DNA of 64,000 nucleotides from Heracleum sosnowskyi (taxonomy: Eukaryota > Streptophyta > Magnoliopsida > Apiales > Apiaceae), in the NCBI GenBank assembly GCA_030848705.1, contig CM061236.1:137259970-137323969 (forward strand), written 5' to 3'. Under the pieces are notes generated by a model. It made no database searches. It was not told where the DNA came from and saw only the letters and a list, made by a program, of their open reading frames with translations. A program made the translations under genes and the position numbers. Numbering within the stretch: the first letter of the stretch is position 1; every line of letters starts with the position of its first letter. Positions 11,364-23,844 of this stretch are shown one piece after another.

Positions 11364-11706
11364 GGTCTGCTCACCTTGTGTGGAATGCATGATGCAGAAG
11401 CCAGGCCGGTATATGGAAAAAATGATTTGGTATTGTGCTCTAGTAATGATAATATGATCCGTGTCTATGACTTGCCGTCGTAAGATCATACCTAACATCT
11501 TAATACTGGATTCTTTTGTTTTGTCTTTCATTAATCTAAAAGTATTCATTTTATTTTGTTTTAGTTTCTTGGAAAGGGGAAGAATATATTCAAAACAAGA
11601 GGTTTGATCCATACAAATAGGTCCAGGTGGTTTGTTTTTTACCGGTGACGGAACTGGTGAAGTAAGAGTCTGGAAATGGTTGACTAAAGCAACGTCAACC
11701 GCATGA
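11364..11706 (+). pseudogene. 3' fragment of a CCCH-zinc-finger/WD40 (ZFWD-type) protein gene: last two exons
   Basis: Exon A (11364-11479) follows an acceptor GCTGCAG and ends at a GTAAG donor. It encodes LTLCGMHDAEARPVY and later DNMIRVYDLPS, matching the penultimate WD repeat of plant ZFWD proteins. Exon B (11565-11706) follows a TTTTAG acceptor and encodes RGRIYSKQEV, stop, SIQIGPGGLFFTGDGTGEVR, then a natural-looking terminal stop after VWKWLTKATSTA. The internal TGA at 11605-11607 most simply derives from CGA (Arg). No zinc-finger or earlier WD repeats lie upstream; tandem repeat and transposon DNA are there instead. A Helitron-like 3' end lies 480 bp downstream, so this is probably a captured fragment. 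It could alternatively be the relic end of a broken host gene. Confidence 0.8.
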
Positions 11707-12183
11707 GTGGGCTATCCAGTTGCCATAATTTATCATTTCTGATGATTTCACATCTGAGTGATTATTCTTTCTTTTGCTGCAAGATCTATGATCATTTATA
11801 AGACGACCTGACTGAAGTTTTGATCTCAAAACGTAAATATGACATAGCTAATGTAACAGAGTAAATGTGTACTACAGTTTTTATGTTCAAGAGAAACAAC
11901 TTTATTTACACGTATATTTTCTGTTGTATTGAATTCTATATTTATAGTTCGCAAGTAAATCCAAGTGAGAGTTGGCTTCTTTCTATTGAAGACATTTTTG
12001 AACAATAGTGCTAGAGGTACCGAATTGGAATATCAAATTGGGATATCAAATGACTATGATATTCATTATGTGCCATTATAGAATGTTTTAATTAATAAAA
12101 TTAATGTGAATACAGAGGGTGGATATTTAATAATTGAGTTATATTCGAGAAATGTGACCTTTTATAATCAACTAGCTTTAAAA
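11707..12183. other. AT-rich sequence between gene fragment and Helitron-type end
   Basis: No coding frame or repeat is supported. If the Helitron interpretation is right, this is the non-coding 3' part of that element, possibly including former 3' UTR of the captured gene. Confidence 0.4.
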
Positions 12184-12210
12184 CCCGTGCAAGGCACGGG
12201 GTTACTCTAG
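12184..12210 (+). mobile_element. Helitron-type 3' terminus (hairpin plus CTAG)
   Basis: The palindrome CCCGTGC...GCACGGG (12184-12190 with 12194-12200) is followed after six bases by CTAG and then T. That is the plant Helitron 3' signature: a short GC hairpin close to a CTRR end inserted before T. The 5' TC end could not be placed, so the element's length is unknown; it probably includes the ZFWD-like exons upstream. Confidence 0.6.
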
Positions 12211-13174
12211 TTTACAGAATGTGATTTTCTTTTCGTTGCGGAATTTTAAGGTTCACATTAGCTCAGATCCTATGATCATAATACAAATTTTTTTTGAAAG
12301 ATATTGAAAGATTTCCCTGTAATATTTTGATTGTAATTATGATTAACTCAAACTTATTTTGATAGATACGAGAATACAAATGTTGATGCATTTGCACTCG
12401 CTTAAATAAAAATAGAAGGGCTATAAGAGATTTGGTCATGTCATGAAAAGATTTAATCATCCCACGATTCAATCACCATTCAAATATATACATTTTAACC
12501 TCGACAAACAAATATTCAATAAATAAATAAACTTGTTAAATGAATAATTTTTTATCCCAATAAAACAGAGACAATGCATCTTTAACTTAAATAAAATGAT
12601 AATCTCGATAAATAAGTTAATTTTTCTGATTTTGAGGATATAAATTATTCAGATTTAATACTATATTAATAATTTTGTATTAAGTTACCATTAAAACATG
12701 TATCTTAATATTTTTTTATGTGCATGAAACTGTATTTGTTTTAGATAAACCAACTATCTAACTGGTCCTGATCAACCCCTTCCATGTCTACTTGCTGAAA
12801 GTTTCATCACTTGCTTCCATGTCCCCCATGTTGATGTCTGCAATCAACATGTTCTCTCCTTCTCATCATCTTCCATGCTATAACTGCTTATGATTGACCT
12901 CTTCCATGTCTAGACGTTTTAACTACATATATTCTTCCTCATAATTTTTTAAACAACTCACTCCTCTGTCCAAACCTATGTCTAGCCTCCATTATGCCCT
13001 AACCTGACCAAATGATTACTACCAACCTTGTTCCGCTTCTTGCTCCATCCTCTGCCTGAAACCTGGCGAGCCTATCTTGACTCCCTTCCACCGCCCTCAC
13101 CCTCAACGTTAGCTTGGTTCTTTCTTTCTATGCTCAAATTGTTGAATCACCCTTTCATGATTTGGGCCAATGAA
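12211..13174. other. AT-rich intergenic sequence
   Basis: No gene or clear repeat is visible. The part after about 12750 is less AT-rich and contains repeated CTTCCATGTCTA phrases, but no convincing ORF on either strand. Confidence 0.5.
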
Positions 13175-13399
13175 TCAACGCCAGTACTCCCACTCCCTAA
13201 CGGCTGCTACATTGTCTGATTTAAGCTGAATATTATTTTCTGTCTCATAAAACGCACTCGTCAACCCAACAAGTAAAGCCCACAATTCATTTTCCCTAAT
13301 AGTCAAGTTCCTTTTCGTCACCAAAACCATTGTCACTATGACCCCCCCTAATTTGCCTCCTATTACAATCCATATACCAGAGTCTTTTCCATCAGACAA
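13175..13399 (-). pseudogene. possible RNase H-like fragment of a LINE or related retroelement
   Basis: A 74-residue frame contains RENELWALLVGLTSAFYE followed by LKSDNVAAVREWEYW. The order (Glu in a helix, then an SD motif) resembles the RNase H-like domain that ends plant LINE ORF2 proteins, as in the intact LINE at 19752-25124. The first catalytic Asp region is not clear and no adjacent RT is found. This is a weak call and could be a chance resemblance. Confidence 0.3.
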
Positions 13400-13992
13400 A
13401 GGTTCGTTAAGGGAAAATAACTCAATAAGTAATCCATGGAAAGAGGAAAATAGAAAAAGTTGGAAGAATATTTGGTTTAGATTTCAACCAAGTAGGGTCA
13501 GTATCACATGCATTTTCGATTTATTGGATCAAATAAAAAGTCAGAATATAAATTGAGGATGTACTGTATTTCGAAAAAGTTGATAAATTTGTCATAACAC
13601 TCTGTTCTACTATCAGTATGTATTACAAGTAGACAATTTTTTTGGGTATCAAGAGTCAAGACGATATATCATACTAGTTTAGTCACAGATAATTTAGCAT
13701 TATGATGATTGATGAACGATGTAGAACTACGATCTTCACGGAAATAACCTCCAATTACTGTATTCTGGATAAACTCCAAGTGCATCGCTCATATCGTATT
13801 GTATTAATCATCAAAATAACTTTATCTGGATCGGTACTAGTGGACAATGCTTTTCTAATAAAAAGTACCTAAAAGCATAATAGACTAAGCAATCAGCGTA
13901 CACACTAAATTAGTTCAAAAAATGTCAAGAAAAAGAACATGTCTTCAGCAAATTATAAATTACATACATGAGCACTATGAGAGATATGAAGG
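13400..13992. other. intergenic sequence without recognised content
   Basis: AT-rich DNA; neither strand has a frame or repeat I can support. Confidence 0.5.
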
Positions 13993-14033
13993 GGGGGGGG
14001 GAGATGCAGAGAGAGAGAGAAATACACATACAT
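13993..14033. repeat. simple-sequence tract: poly-G then GA and ACATAC repeats
   Basis: A G10-11 run is followed by GAGAGAGAGAGA and CATACATATACAT-type sequence. It is a low-complexity microsatellite with no gene attached. Confidence 0.8.
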
Positions 14034-14879
14034 ATACATCTATACATACAAAACACAAAGTTAACAACACAAATTAACATCAATTAACACAAATTAACAA
14101 CACAATTAGCAAATTAAAGTCGGGAGAATGTTACCTTTAGCTTAAACTCGAATTTGTAGCCCCTGATTGTACTCTTTATTAAATCGGAAACCTAATTAAA
14201 TCCCCCAACTTGTAAAGCCATCTTGAAGCTCCTCTCAGCTTGAAGCCCCTTAAAGCCTCTTACTCCGAAACCTGGAAGCCCCTTGCTTCGAAACCCTAAT
14301 TGAGCGGCTGCTTAGTCAACTTGAGAGTTAGAGGGAGTGTGTTGCTATTTTGAAGACAATAACTGACCAAGGGGTTTTTTTTTTCTTGACTTAAAGACAA
14401 TAATTGTCAAATTTTGGGAAAGGCCGGCAGACGGTAAATTTTTCCGCTCTCATCAATTTGAACAATAATGGTCATTTTTTTTTCTCTTTCATCAATAACG
14501 TGTATTATCTTTTAGTAATTTAATTTTTGAAAATATATTTTTTATTTTTTAATTTATTCATTTTAAAATTATTAGATAAATCATCAGAAACTCCTAGTTA
14601 AATTAAAATTTTTAAAATAACTAATAAATTATTTTTCACAATTTTTTACCTTTTATGTAATTAATAAAGTTTTTCTTCAAAAACATAATTTGTTTTATTT
14701 TTAAAATTTGTTCATTTTAAAATTATTAAAAATACATTAATTTACAAAAAAAATATCCTTCACTCCAATTTAAATTTCAATAAAATTATGAATAAATCAC
14801 TTTCATAAATTTTATTACTTTTTATATAAAATTATTATTTAATTTAATTTTTATTTATATTAATATATGTTTTGTTTTG
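14034..14879. other. intergenic sequence, strongly AT-rich after 14450
   Basis: From 14110 to 14340 several copies of a GAAGCCCCTT.A phrase occur, resembling an untranslated leader in reverse orientation. The rest is very AT-rich. No coding frame is supported. Confidence 0.4.
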
Positions 14880-15025
14880 TACAATAACTATGACAACACT
14901 TTATCATGTCTACGCTAACACAGGGAATGAATGTTGTAATAGGGAGGATTCAATACGGTTATTACAACACTTTTAGATGGCAACACCTTGCAAAAGCGTT
15001 GTAAAAAGTCATTTATAGCGTAGTG
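14880..15025. mobile_element. CACTA-like terminus with ACAACGCTTTT-type subterminal words
   Basis: The stretch ends ATAGCGTAGTG, which reads CACTACGCTAT on the minus strand, a common plant CACTA terminal form. It contains repeated words related to ACAACACTTTT and ACAACGCTTTT in both orientations. The other terminus and a transposase were not found. Confidence 0.45.
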
Positions 15026-16074
15026 ATTGAATCGTGGTTAAGTATCATGTTGAAATTGTCAAAAATTATCCAAAAATTTAGTTTCACCGTCTCTCACACA
15101 ATTCATCAAACACCTTCACTACAATTTGAATATCCAACTCTTATAAAAAAAAGATCTAACATATCATAAACTATCATTATTAAAATCTATCATTCAACTT
15201 TCATAAAAATAACTAAGATTCAAAAAATTAATAATATTCAACACGGTAAATAACTCAAATTTAACGTATGAATATGTTGAATAATAATTATTTCTCGTGT
15301 AGAAACTATCAAATAAATAAAATTAATATTCACAAAGAAATAAATATAATTGAATATAAAAAATAAGGATAATAACTATACAAAAAAAAAATCTGATCAA
15401 TTTTTAATGTCTAGATATAACACATCAGATTCAACACATACATAACTCAAATTCGACAAATGATCATGTTGAATCATAATTACGTATCGTGTTGAACCTA
15501 TCAGAAAAATGTCATATAACAATTTCACCATCTTTGAAACATTTCATCAAACACATTAACTACACTTTCTCCAAATCTCAATAAAATTTGTAGGAAAGAT
15601 AGATCTGAACCATAATTTTAGTTTTACAAATTACCTCTATTATTTAAATTATTCACCAACAAATTGCAATTCATGCCAATACACGATGAATCGAAAACTA
15701 TCGCCGAAATGAATTAAACCACAATGACACAAAATCTCCATTGAAGTGTCTTGCACTTTCAGTTGTCTTGTCTGTTATAGAATTGTAGAGGAGTAATGGA
15801 GTTTGTGTTATACTCCGCCTTTCGCCACCATTTCTTCTCGTCGGAAAAAAAATCATAGGAACATGAATATAGATCTAATGTATGTATAGGTCTGGCCTAA
15901 AAACAATGTATGTATAGGTCAATAAAGTATGGTTGTAGCATGTAAACATACGTCAGTTACATCAAAAATAACAAGTTACTATCTTACACCTCCCCATATA
16001 AATTTATAAAAGAATCAACGCCCTTAGATGAGTTTTGATCCAATGGCCCAAAAAAATTTGTAAGTTGGTAAGTT
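15026..16074. other. AT-rich intergenic sequence
   Basis: No ORF of note. Words such as TCATGTTGAATCATAATTACGTATCGTGTTGAA recur loosely at 15035, 15265 and 15465, suggesting an old degenerate repeat, but no family could be named. Confidence 0.4.
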
Positions 16075-16425
16075 AGGCTCTGTTTGGGATTGCTGTTAAA
16101 AATTGTTGTGTTGTTAAAATAAGTGTTGTTGTGAAAATCAGATAACTGTTTGGTAATATTTTTGATATGTGCATGTTTTGGTATATAATATAAAAAATTA
16201 ATGTTTTTGGTGAGTTTTGATGTTGAAACCAGTAGCTGTTTCCCGCAAAAGCTGAAAAACAGCTTTTTTCAAAAGCATGGGGGGACCTGCTTTCTCTAAA
16301 AGCAGCTTTTGAGCCAAAAACGCTTTTCAGAAAAACAGCTTTTAAATTTTACCAAACACTTTTTTAGCTAATTTTCAGAAAAAAGCTGTTGTTGCTGTCT
16401 GCAACAGCAATGCCAAACGAACCCT
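16075..16425. mobile_element. hAT-like MITE (about 350 bp)
   Basis: The left end AGGCTCTGTTTGGGATTGCTGTT and the reverse complement of the right end, AGGGTTCGTTTGGCATTGCTGTT, are imperfect inverted repeats. Internal sequence is a series of AAAAGC/GCTTTT words that can fold on themselves. Ends of the GGCTCTGTTTGG type are common in plant hAT-like MITEs. No clean 8-bp target duplication is visible. Confidence 0.65.
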
Positions 16426-17259
16426 TAGAAAAGTTTTTATTTGATCTCACTCCTATATATATAATAGATTTGATACCCGTAAATAAACTTATCCAATGGT
16501 GTAGAAACTTATACAATATTCAATATTTGGAATCACTCGGTCTCAATTTAATTTAAAAATATCTGGATTCTACTGGACTACCTTTGTGAGTGTTGGAGGA
16601 TTATTATTTATTATTGAACTTCTTTCGATAATGTATATTTGCTTGATACTTTAAGGCTAACAATTGTTTTTGTCGAACAGCAGTCCCAAGTAGGAAACTG
16701 ATGTTGTAGGATTAGGTGCATATGATGAATAGATTACAAAATGAGCTAAAATTGCAGAGAAAGGCCATTACATGTTTCTTTTGATACCGAAAGAAAACTG
16801 AGCAGAAGCCAAAACAACTTTACAGAGCGCTGCAAAAGGAAGAGCTGGAACAGCTATCTTTTAAACAATACCTATCAGCTGTGGAAAACTCGGCAATGAG
16901 ATTTGCCATTTTACTAGTAGACCTGCAAAAGTCCTCCACGTGTTTCATGAGATTTGCAATTCATATTTCGTATCCTTGACAGTTTTTCGATTTCTGGATT
17001 AAGCGATGATGGATACATACAGACGTTGCATATGAAAATTTTCGAAACATAATAGAAGGAAGATAAAATTCAGAGACATCTTTTTATTATTATTGCAAGC
17101 TTGAAGATAAAACAATCTTGGACATAGTAGTTCCTATTGTAAGAAACTAATCTACATATCACCATTGAGGATGTTTCTCTCTTCTAACAAGATAAAAGGA
17201 CGAGTAACAACTAGTGTCTCAGAAAGTGGACTGTATGGTAGCTTCGTGAGCAGCTAACC
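16426..17259. other. intergenic sequence and probable 3' UTR of the dehydrogenase gene
   Basis: No gene is recognised from 16426 to about 17080. The last 180 bases before 17260 probably contain the 3' UTR of the minus-strand dehydrogenase gene, although no canonical polyadenylation signal stands out. Confidence 0.4.
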
Positions 17260-19566
17260 CTACAAATTAAACATGACCTTGATGGCATTACTACCACGAG
17301 CACTGGTCTCAAAGGCTTCTTCAACCTCCTTTTGAGAGAACCCAAATCTGTGGGTTATTAGAGGCTTCACGTCGATTTTTCCAGATTTAAGAAATTCCAG
17401 ACACAGAGGCCATGTGTTCTTGTAGCGGAAGACTCCTAGCACATCGACTTCCCTGAATTCATATACAAGCAATTTATTACTGCTATCACATAATTAGGAA
17501 TATACACTACAGGCTGCTAAAGAATGCGGAAAATAATAATAACAAGAATAAACAAATGAATACAGACTTATAATGAGTAAAAGAAAACTATAAAATATAA
17601 ATGAAGCCATGATTGTAGCTATAATAAGCAAAAGGGCATACTTAGCAGCAGCTGGGGTGAGTGGGACAGTCATCACACCATGACCCATGCCGACAAGGCA
17701 AACCTTTCCTCCTGCTTGAGTGGCTCGTAAAGCTGTTGACATTGTTTTGTTGAAGCCAACACAATCAAAACTTACATCAATACCAACCCCCATAACCTTG
17801 TTAATCTTTTCGACTTCTGCAGTAGTGTCCTGTAGAAACAATTGCAGACTTGCAGTGAGGAAAGCAATACACAAAATTTTAAACAAAATATGAATTTACA
17901 GTGGGAGCTATTGCCCTAAGGGAATCAAAAATATTTTCCACCTCCTAATGTCAAATGTTCTCTCCCTATACATACTCACTCTTGAGATTAACACTCGAAG
18001 AAAGTTGCTTAGTGACAAAGATAGACTAAGTCTACTTCGACATAGATATTGTTCAGTTATTTATTTTGATACTATCGTGCTGTTAAATACAAAGAGAAAC
18101 CTGAATATCAGTTGACACTTTCATGACTGCATCAGCACCTAGCTCCTTTGCAACAGATAGGCGGTAGTCATCTACGTCTACAAGCATAATCTTGGGGGCA
18201 CCAAAAGCACGTGCAGCAAGCATTGTAACTAAGCCGATAGGGCCTGCTCCCATTATTAAAACATTTGTTTCAGGACCAATATTAGCACGGCGACAAGCAT
18301 GCACACCAACGCTTAAAGGTTCACACATTGCCCCTTCTTCCAAACTCACACCATCAGGTAGTTTGAAACATAAATCCGCGGGATGTATAACCTGTTAACA
18401 GACAAAAGAACATTGTAATGCAGGTTAAGCTCCACACATTATACCAAGAACAATATCTAGCCATGTCACAACTTATGCACATTCCCATTCTATGCATGTA
18501 ACCAGTGTGGGTGCAACTGTATAAAGGATGAAATCTATAATGAAGAACTACTTATAATTACAATCCGATCTACGTTCTATGTACAAGAGATTTCCTGGTT
18601 CCGTAATTTGTTTTAATATGACCTTATAGCACACATCTCATTTTCTTCAATTTCCTCAAATAACATAGGGAACATCATAACACACATAACGTCATGAAAG
18701 TGATGTGTGATCATAAAAATACAGAAATTTCATCTTAATTTACAAATATATTGAAGAAGAGAAACATAGATCTGATGCTTAAATCGATAAATTTGATTAA
18801 TTAGGATGTGTATACTTGATTAGGTATATTTTTGATTTTCTGACCCATGAGAGTGATTATAACAGAGAAATTATTACAAATTTGCACAGTTTTCAGACAA
18901 ATAAACAAATCAAGAAATAAACAGGAAAAGTTAGTAGTAATTGCAACCAAGGGTATTCATAAGAATACCTGATTGGCAAGAGCACCATGAACAGGGGGTG
19001 TAGCAAAGAACTTCATATCAGGGCATAGATTGTAACTGCCTGTTTTACATTGACAGCATCTCCAGCAACTGATCCCAGGTTCAAGAGCTACACGATCACC
19101 GGACACAAGATCCTTCACTTCACTCCCAACTTCTTCAACAATTCCAGCACACTCATGACCAATTACCATGGGTTCTTCTACCAAAAAATCTCCACATTTC
19201 ATGGTCTAAAGAGGTGCAAAAATCAGATATCAAACCAACAATAAAATCATAAACTCGTACTAAATAATAAAGTTGTAACACCAAAAGAGTCAGACATATA
19301 TACCTTGAGGTAGTGAACATCACTGCCACAAATACCAACAGATTTCATCCTGATTCTAACATCATGAGGCCCTGCACATACAAACAGAAACATCATTAAA
19401 ACGAATCGAAATCAATAAAATAGACACAGAAAAGATATTGAACGAAAAACTGACCCAATGCAGGAAGTTTGAAGGGTTGGATCTTGAGATTATTAATTCC
19501 AACAAGCCATGCGGCCATGTTCTCCTCTTCACCAGAACCATAACTCTGATTTCCTCCCACACCCAT
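17260..19566 (-). CDS. SDH: sorbitol (L-iditol) dehydrogenase, NAD- and zinc-dependent, six exons
   Basis: Exons on the minus strand are 19566-19455, 19371-19304, 19205-18969, 18391-18101, 17829-17642 and 17452-17260. All five introns are GT-AG. The joined length is 1089 bp, giving 362 residues, the usual plant SDH length. The enzyme is a medium-chain dehydrogenase that oxidises sorbitol and related polyols to ketoses in the cytosol. Visible features: GICGSDVHY with catalytic zinc ligand Cys52, GHE at 76-78, structural zinc Cys107, Cys110, Cys113 and Cys121, MCEPLSVGVHACRR (Glu163), dinucleotide loop GAGPIG at 187-192 with Asp211 binding the cofactor, and C-terminal HRFGFSQKEVEEAFETSA. The start at 19566 was chosen because the upstream in-frame ATG at 19665 precedes the expected transcription start. 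No disabling change is seen. A LINE sits just upstream and may affect expression. Confidence 0.95.
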
Positions 19567-19670
19567 ATTTTGTAATATGAAAATTTTGGTTTTTGACTGC
19601 TTCTTATATGTGTTCGAGTTTTGCGAAACTTGTGTGTTGTGTGTACAAATTGTAACATCTTTCAATGCAA

Positions 19671-19676
19671 TTTATA
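19671..19676 (-). promoter_or_regulatory. TATA box of the sorbitol dehydrogenase gene
   Basis: Reading the minus strand, CACTATAAATTG lies 105 bp upstream of the ATG. Transcription would start near 19640. The LINE begins about 75 bp further upstream, so only a very short native promoter remains next to the gene. Confidence 0.6.
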
Positions 19677-19735
19677 GTGGTGGAAGCCCCAAGTTATTAG
19701 GGGGATAACGTACGAATTGCTACTTTCTGTTTTTG

Positions 19736-19751
19736 TGAATAAGATAGACTT
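19736..19751. repeat. target-site duplication of the LINE (copy at its 3' end)
   Basis: TGAATAAGATAGACTT here matches exactly 25125-25140 on the other side of the LINE. A 16-bp duplication is typical of target-primed reverse transcription. Confidence 0.95.
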
Positions 19752-19783
19752 TTTTTTTTTTTTGAAATAAAAGACAAATATCA

Positions 19784-22700
19784 TTAATAAGAAACGTCAT
19801 ACAAGAGGGACTCCACCAAAGAAATCGGAGGAGACGTAAACACGTTTTGACAATTCAGGGAACAGGGCAGTTTAGCTACCAAATGAGCAACCCCATTCGC
19901 TTGTCTTTTAACGAAAGAAACTGAGAAACCTGTTCGAGAATTCAATACAGAATGGCAGGCACTCAACACATTACCAACTTCTAGAATATTATCATCAGGA
20001 CCTTGAAGAGCTCGAACGGTGAGAAGAGAGTCAGATTCAACAATTACCCTTTCATAAGACATTGTGAGCAGCCACTGTAAACCTTCCAGAACTGCTAAAG
20101 CTTCGGCTTCAAAAACAGTTGTTGTCATTGCTTTGCAAATTGTTTTTCCACCCATTAGACTGCCATTGTGATCTCTCAGTACCAATCCCATGCTGAACTT
20201 TGTGTCTCCCACTTTCACTGCTGCGTCAACATTCAACTTAAGAGAACCCATTTCTGGTTTCTGCCATTTCGCTCTAACAGGATTGCTGATAGTCGGGCTA
20301 CCAAACGATTTAGATGGTCTCATCTCTCTAGCTTCTTTCCAATCTGAGATATTCTTCGTACTCCACCCCATAGCAATATCTGCAGTTACCACTTTACCTT
20401 CCCAGACTTTCTGATTCCTGAAGAACCACACCCCCCATAAGACTTTAACCATTGTCAACACTTCATCCTCCGTTCCTGTATCCAGCTTTGCTAGCAACCA
20501 GGAAGCTGCATTGTCTGCATTTGTTAAATCATGATGAAAACCAAAGATAGACCAACAGGCAGTTGCAAAAGGACACTCGAAGAAAACATGAAAAATGTCT
20601 TCAAGATCAGAGTTACACATAGGACAGTTAAGAGGAAGATGCACTCCCTTCATACTCAATCTGCTCTTTACTGGGATGTTATTCCTGCAGAAACGCCAAA
20701 GGAAGACCTTAATCTTGTGGGGCAAATCCAAACTCCACAACCTGCTCCACCCTTTCGACTGCAAAACTGATCCCACACCCACATTCCGATTGTGCCACAG
20801 TTGATATCCTGTTTTAACAGAATATTTTCCAATAGAAGTTCTTGTCCATGCCAGATGATCTCCCACATGATGTTCAGGTATACGAGTTGCCAAAATACAC
20901 TCAGCATCCTCTCTAGAAAAAACTTGATAAATCTTGTTAGCATCCCATTGCCGTGCATTCTGTAAGAACAGTGAGGACACAACCATATCCGTGTCAACAT
21001 ACGACCTGGTTTGATCTACTTTGAAGTCATTCTTCCCCTGGAGCCAAGGATCTCGAGTACACTTAATAACATCACCACCTCCCAACACCCACCTGTACCC
21101 TTGCATTACTTCGTTCTTTGCAGTAACAATACCTTGCCAAATAAAGCTCGAGCCTGAGTGAGCTTTTGCTTGTAAGACATGAGAGTTAGCAAAATATTTT
21201 GCCTTAAAAAATCTGGACACCAGAGATTGAGGCTCACTAATAAACTTCCAAACATTCTTTGCCACCAGTGCAATATTATAACCATACAGGTTCCTAAATG
21301 CAAGACCTCCATGACATTTCGACATACTCAGACCATTCCAATTTATCCAATTTATCCCTCTTCTATCCGATGAACCTGACTGCCACCAATATTTATTCAT
21401 CATGACTTCCATTTCATTGCACATAGATTTCGGGAGGAGGAAAGACGACATGCAATATGAGGGAATTGTCGTGGCTACATTCTTAATAAGAACTGTCTTA
21501 CCTGCACGAGATATCTTTTTCGCCTTCCACCCTTGTATTCTCTTCCATAATCTATCTTTAATGAATCCAAAAACTCGTTTTTTTGACCTCCCTACCAAAG
21601 ATGGCAGACCTAGGTACATACTATTTTGCAGATCATTGGTAACTCCCAGAACAGCTGAAATCGCAGCTTGCATATCTTGCTTAATATTGGAGCTGAAAGT
21701 AATGCCTGACTTCAAAAAATTGATACTGCATACTCATCCAAAATGTTTTTGACAGCCACAGCTTCACTATTGTTTGCTCGAAAAAAGAGAAACGAGTCGT
21801 CTGCAAACAAAAGGTGAGAGATAATTGGAGCAGAATCACTGACTTTAATACCACTGATATTCCCTTCTGACACAGCTTTAGATAAAGCCATAGAGAGGCC
21901 TTCGACACAAAACAAAAACAGGTAAGGAGATAGCGGATCTCCCTGTCTAATACCTCTTGACGGCGTAATAGGACCAATACTCGCACCATTGAAACAGAAC
22001 TGGTACGACACTGAAGTGACACACATCATCATCCATTTCACCCATTGATCACAAAAACCCATGGCCTGCATCCTCCTTCTCAGGTAACCCCAATCAACTC
22101 TGTCATACGCCTTTGAGATATCTAATTTTAGGGCCACATTACCTTCACCACCCCTAGCTGGCTGTTTCATGTGATGGATGAGCTCGAAAGCAATGAGCAC
22201 ATTGTCATTGATGCTTCTCCCCGGCACAAACGCAGCCTGGTTTTCAGAAATAATGTGAGTCAAGATCAGCTTAAGCCTATTAGCTAAAACTTTTGATATA
22301 ATCTTGTACAGGACATTACATAACGCGATGGGGCGAAGGTCTTTCATACTACAAGCATTCTCTTTCTTCGGGATGAGCACCACATTTGTGTCATTAAGAT
22401 TTGCCGGAAAATAGTTATTCTTCAACCACTCCTTGCAGCAGGTAAAAACTTCCTTCCCCAACACTGGCCAAAAATTCTGAAAAAACGCAGGATTCAAACC
22501 ATCCGGTCCACTAGCTTTATCAGGGTGCATTTGTTTCACAGCTTTAGTAAATTCTGTAAAGGATAATTCTGCCTCCAAGAACCTATTCTGAGCATCAGAC
22601 ACACGACTAACCACCTCCTCAATGTGATTCGAACTTTGCTGATCCCCCCTAAAAATTTCACTATAATACTCCCTCACCACCCTGCACATGCCATCCATGT

Positions 22701-23844
22701 CACTTATTCGAGCTCCATCGTCAGACTCTAGAAACGGAATCCGATTTGTTTTCCTCCGAGAAGAAGCAGAAGCATGAAAAAATCTCGTGTTAGCATCTCC
22801 TTCCGTTAACCAAAAGACCTTAGCCCTTTGTTTCCAATACAATTCTTCATGGAGAAGCAACTCATGTAATCTCTCCTTCTCGTCAAAATACATTTTGATT
22901 CCATCACTGTCAACTCTATTAACTAACCTGGATAACAATTCCTTTTGTTTTTTGACTTTATCCCGAAATTTGTGAAAAAAGATCCTCCCCCAACGAGCCA
23001 TAAAGCTAGATACAGACAACAGCTTCGGGATAATATTAGATGGAGGCAGAGCTAACCAAAACTCAGACGTTTCCTTATAAAAATTGGGCTCCTGGAGCCA
23101 AGTATTTTCAAAACGAAACCGGAACTGTTTAAGAGTGAACGAGACATTGAGCAAATCCAATACTAAAGGATCATGGTCTGAAGCAATAGAGTGAACAACC
23201 GACAACTTACACAACGGGAACATATGCAACCAATCTCTAGAAGCAAAAGCCCTGTCCAACCGTTCTTTTACCCAATCACTTGTACCTCGAGACTTTTCCC
23301 AGGTAAAATGTCCCCCTTGTAAATCAATATCCACCAGATGAGAGTCATCGATAGCTGATTGAAAACCAGCCATTAAAGAAGGAGCATGGGGTGAACCTCC
23401 CCATTTGTCTGCGGGCATTAACAAATCATTAAAATCCCCAATGATAGACCAAGGGAGCTGAGTCATGCTTGCCAGACAACGAATGAGATTCCACGAATTC
23501 CTCCTACGAGTACTTTCTGGGTAGCCATAGAAACAAGACAAAGACCACACAGCAACACTATTATTAAGAAAATTTACATTAATATGATTGCGAGAATAAC
23601 CAGTGACCTCGCAGCTCACATTGTTTTTCCAGAAAATAGCTAACCCACCACTACGACCGACTCTATCTACTGAGAAACAGTGAGCAAAATCAAACTTGAC
23701 ACGAAGAACTTCGATTTTATTAGCAAAAGAGATTGTTTCAGATAAGAAAAGAAACTCAGGCTTGTGCACTTTTAAAAGGTCACCTAGTGCTCGAACTGTT
23801 CGAGGGGAACCCAACCCTCGACAGTTCCAACTTAAGATAATCAT
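19784..23844 (-). pseudogene. LINE ORF2: endonuclease, reverse transcriptase, zinc-binding and RNase H domains; one frameshift
   Basis: The start ATG (23844) overlaps the ORF1 stop as ATGA. The N-terminus SWNCRGLGSPRTVRAL is the APE-type endonuclease, with DFNDLL and SDHDPL later. The RT has DKASGPDGLNP, then LKLDISKAYDRVDW, GIRQGDPLSPYLF and the catalytic box LLFADDS. The frame breaks at a short T run near 21716: one T too few ends the first part shortly after FADD. The second frame (21715-19784) continues with RT thumb sequence, a zinc-binding segment (CPMCNSDLEDIFHVFFECPF) and RNase H (LNVDAAV, EAEALAVLEGL, VESDS). Everything else is open, so a single indel, or a sequencing error in a homopolymer, separates this copy from an intact one. 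Confidence 0.93.

Noticed and set aside
19567..19665. Upstream in-frame ATG at 19665 as the dehydrogenase start
   Set aside because: It lies upstream of the transcription start predicted from the TATA box at 19671-19676, and the 33 extra residues are unlike plant SDH N-termini. The ATG at 19566 gives the standard length.
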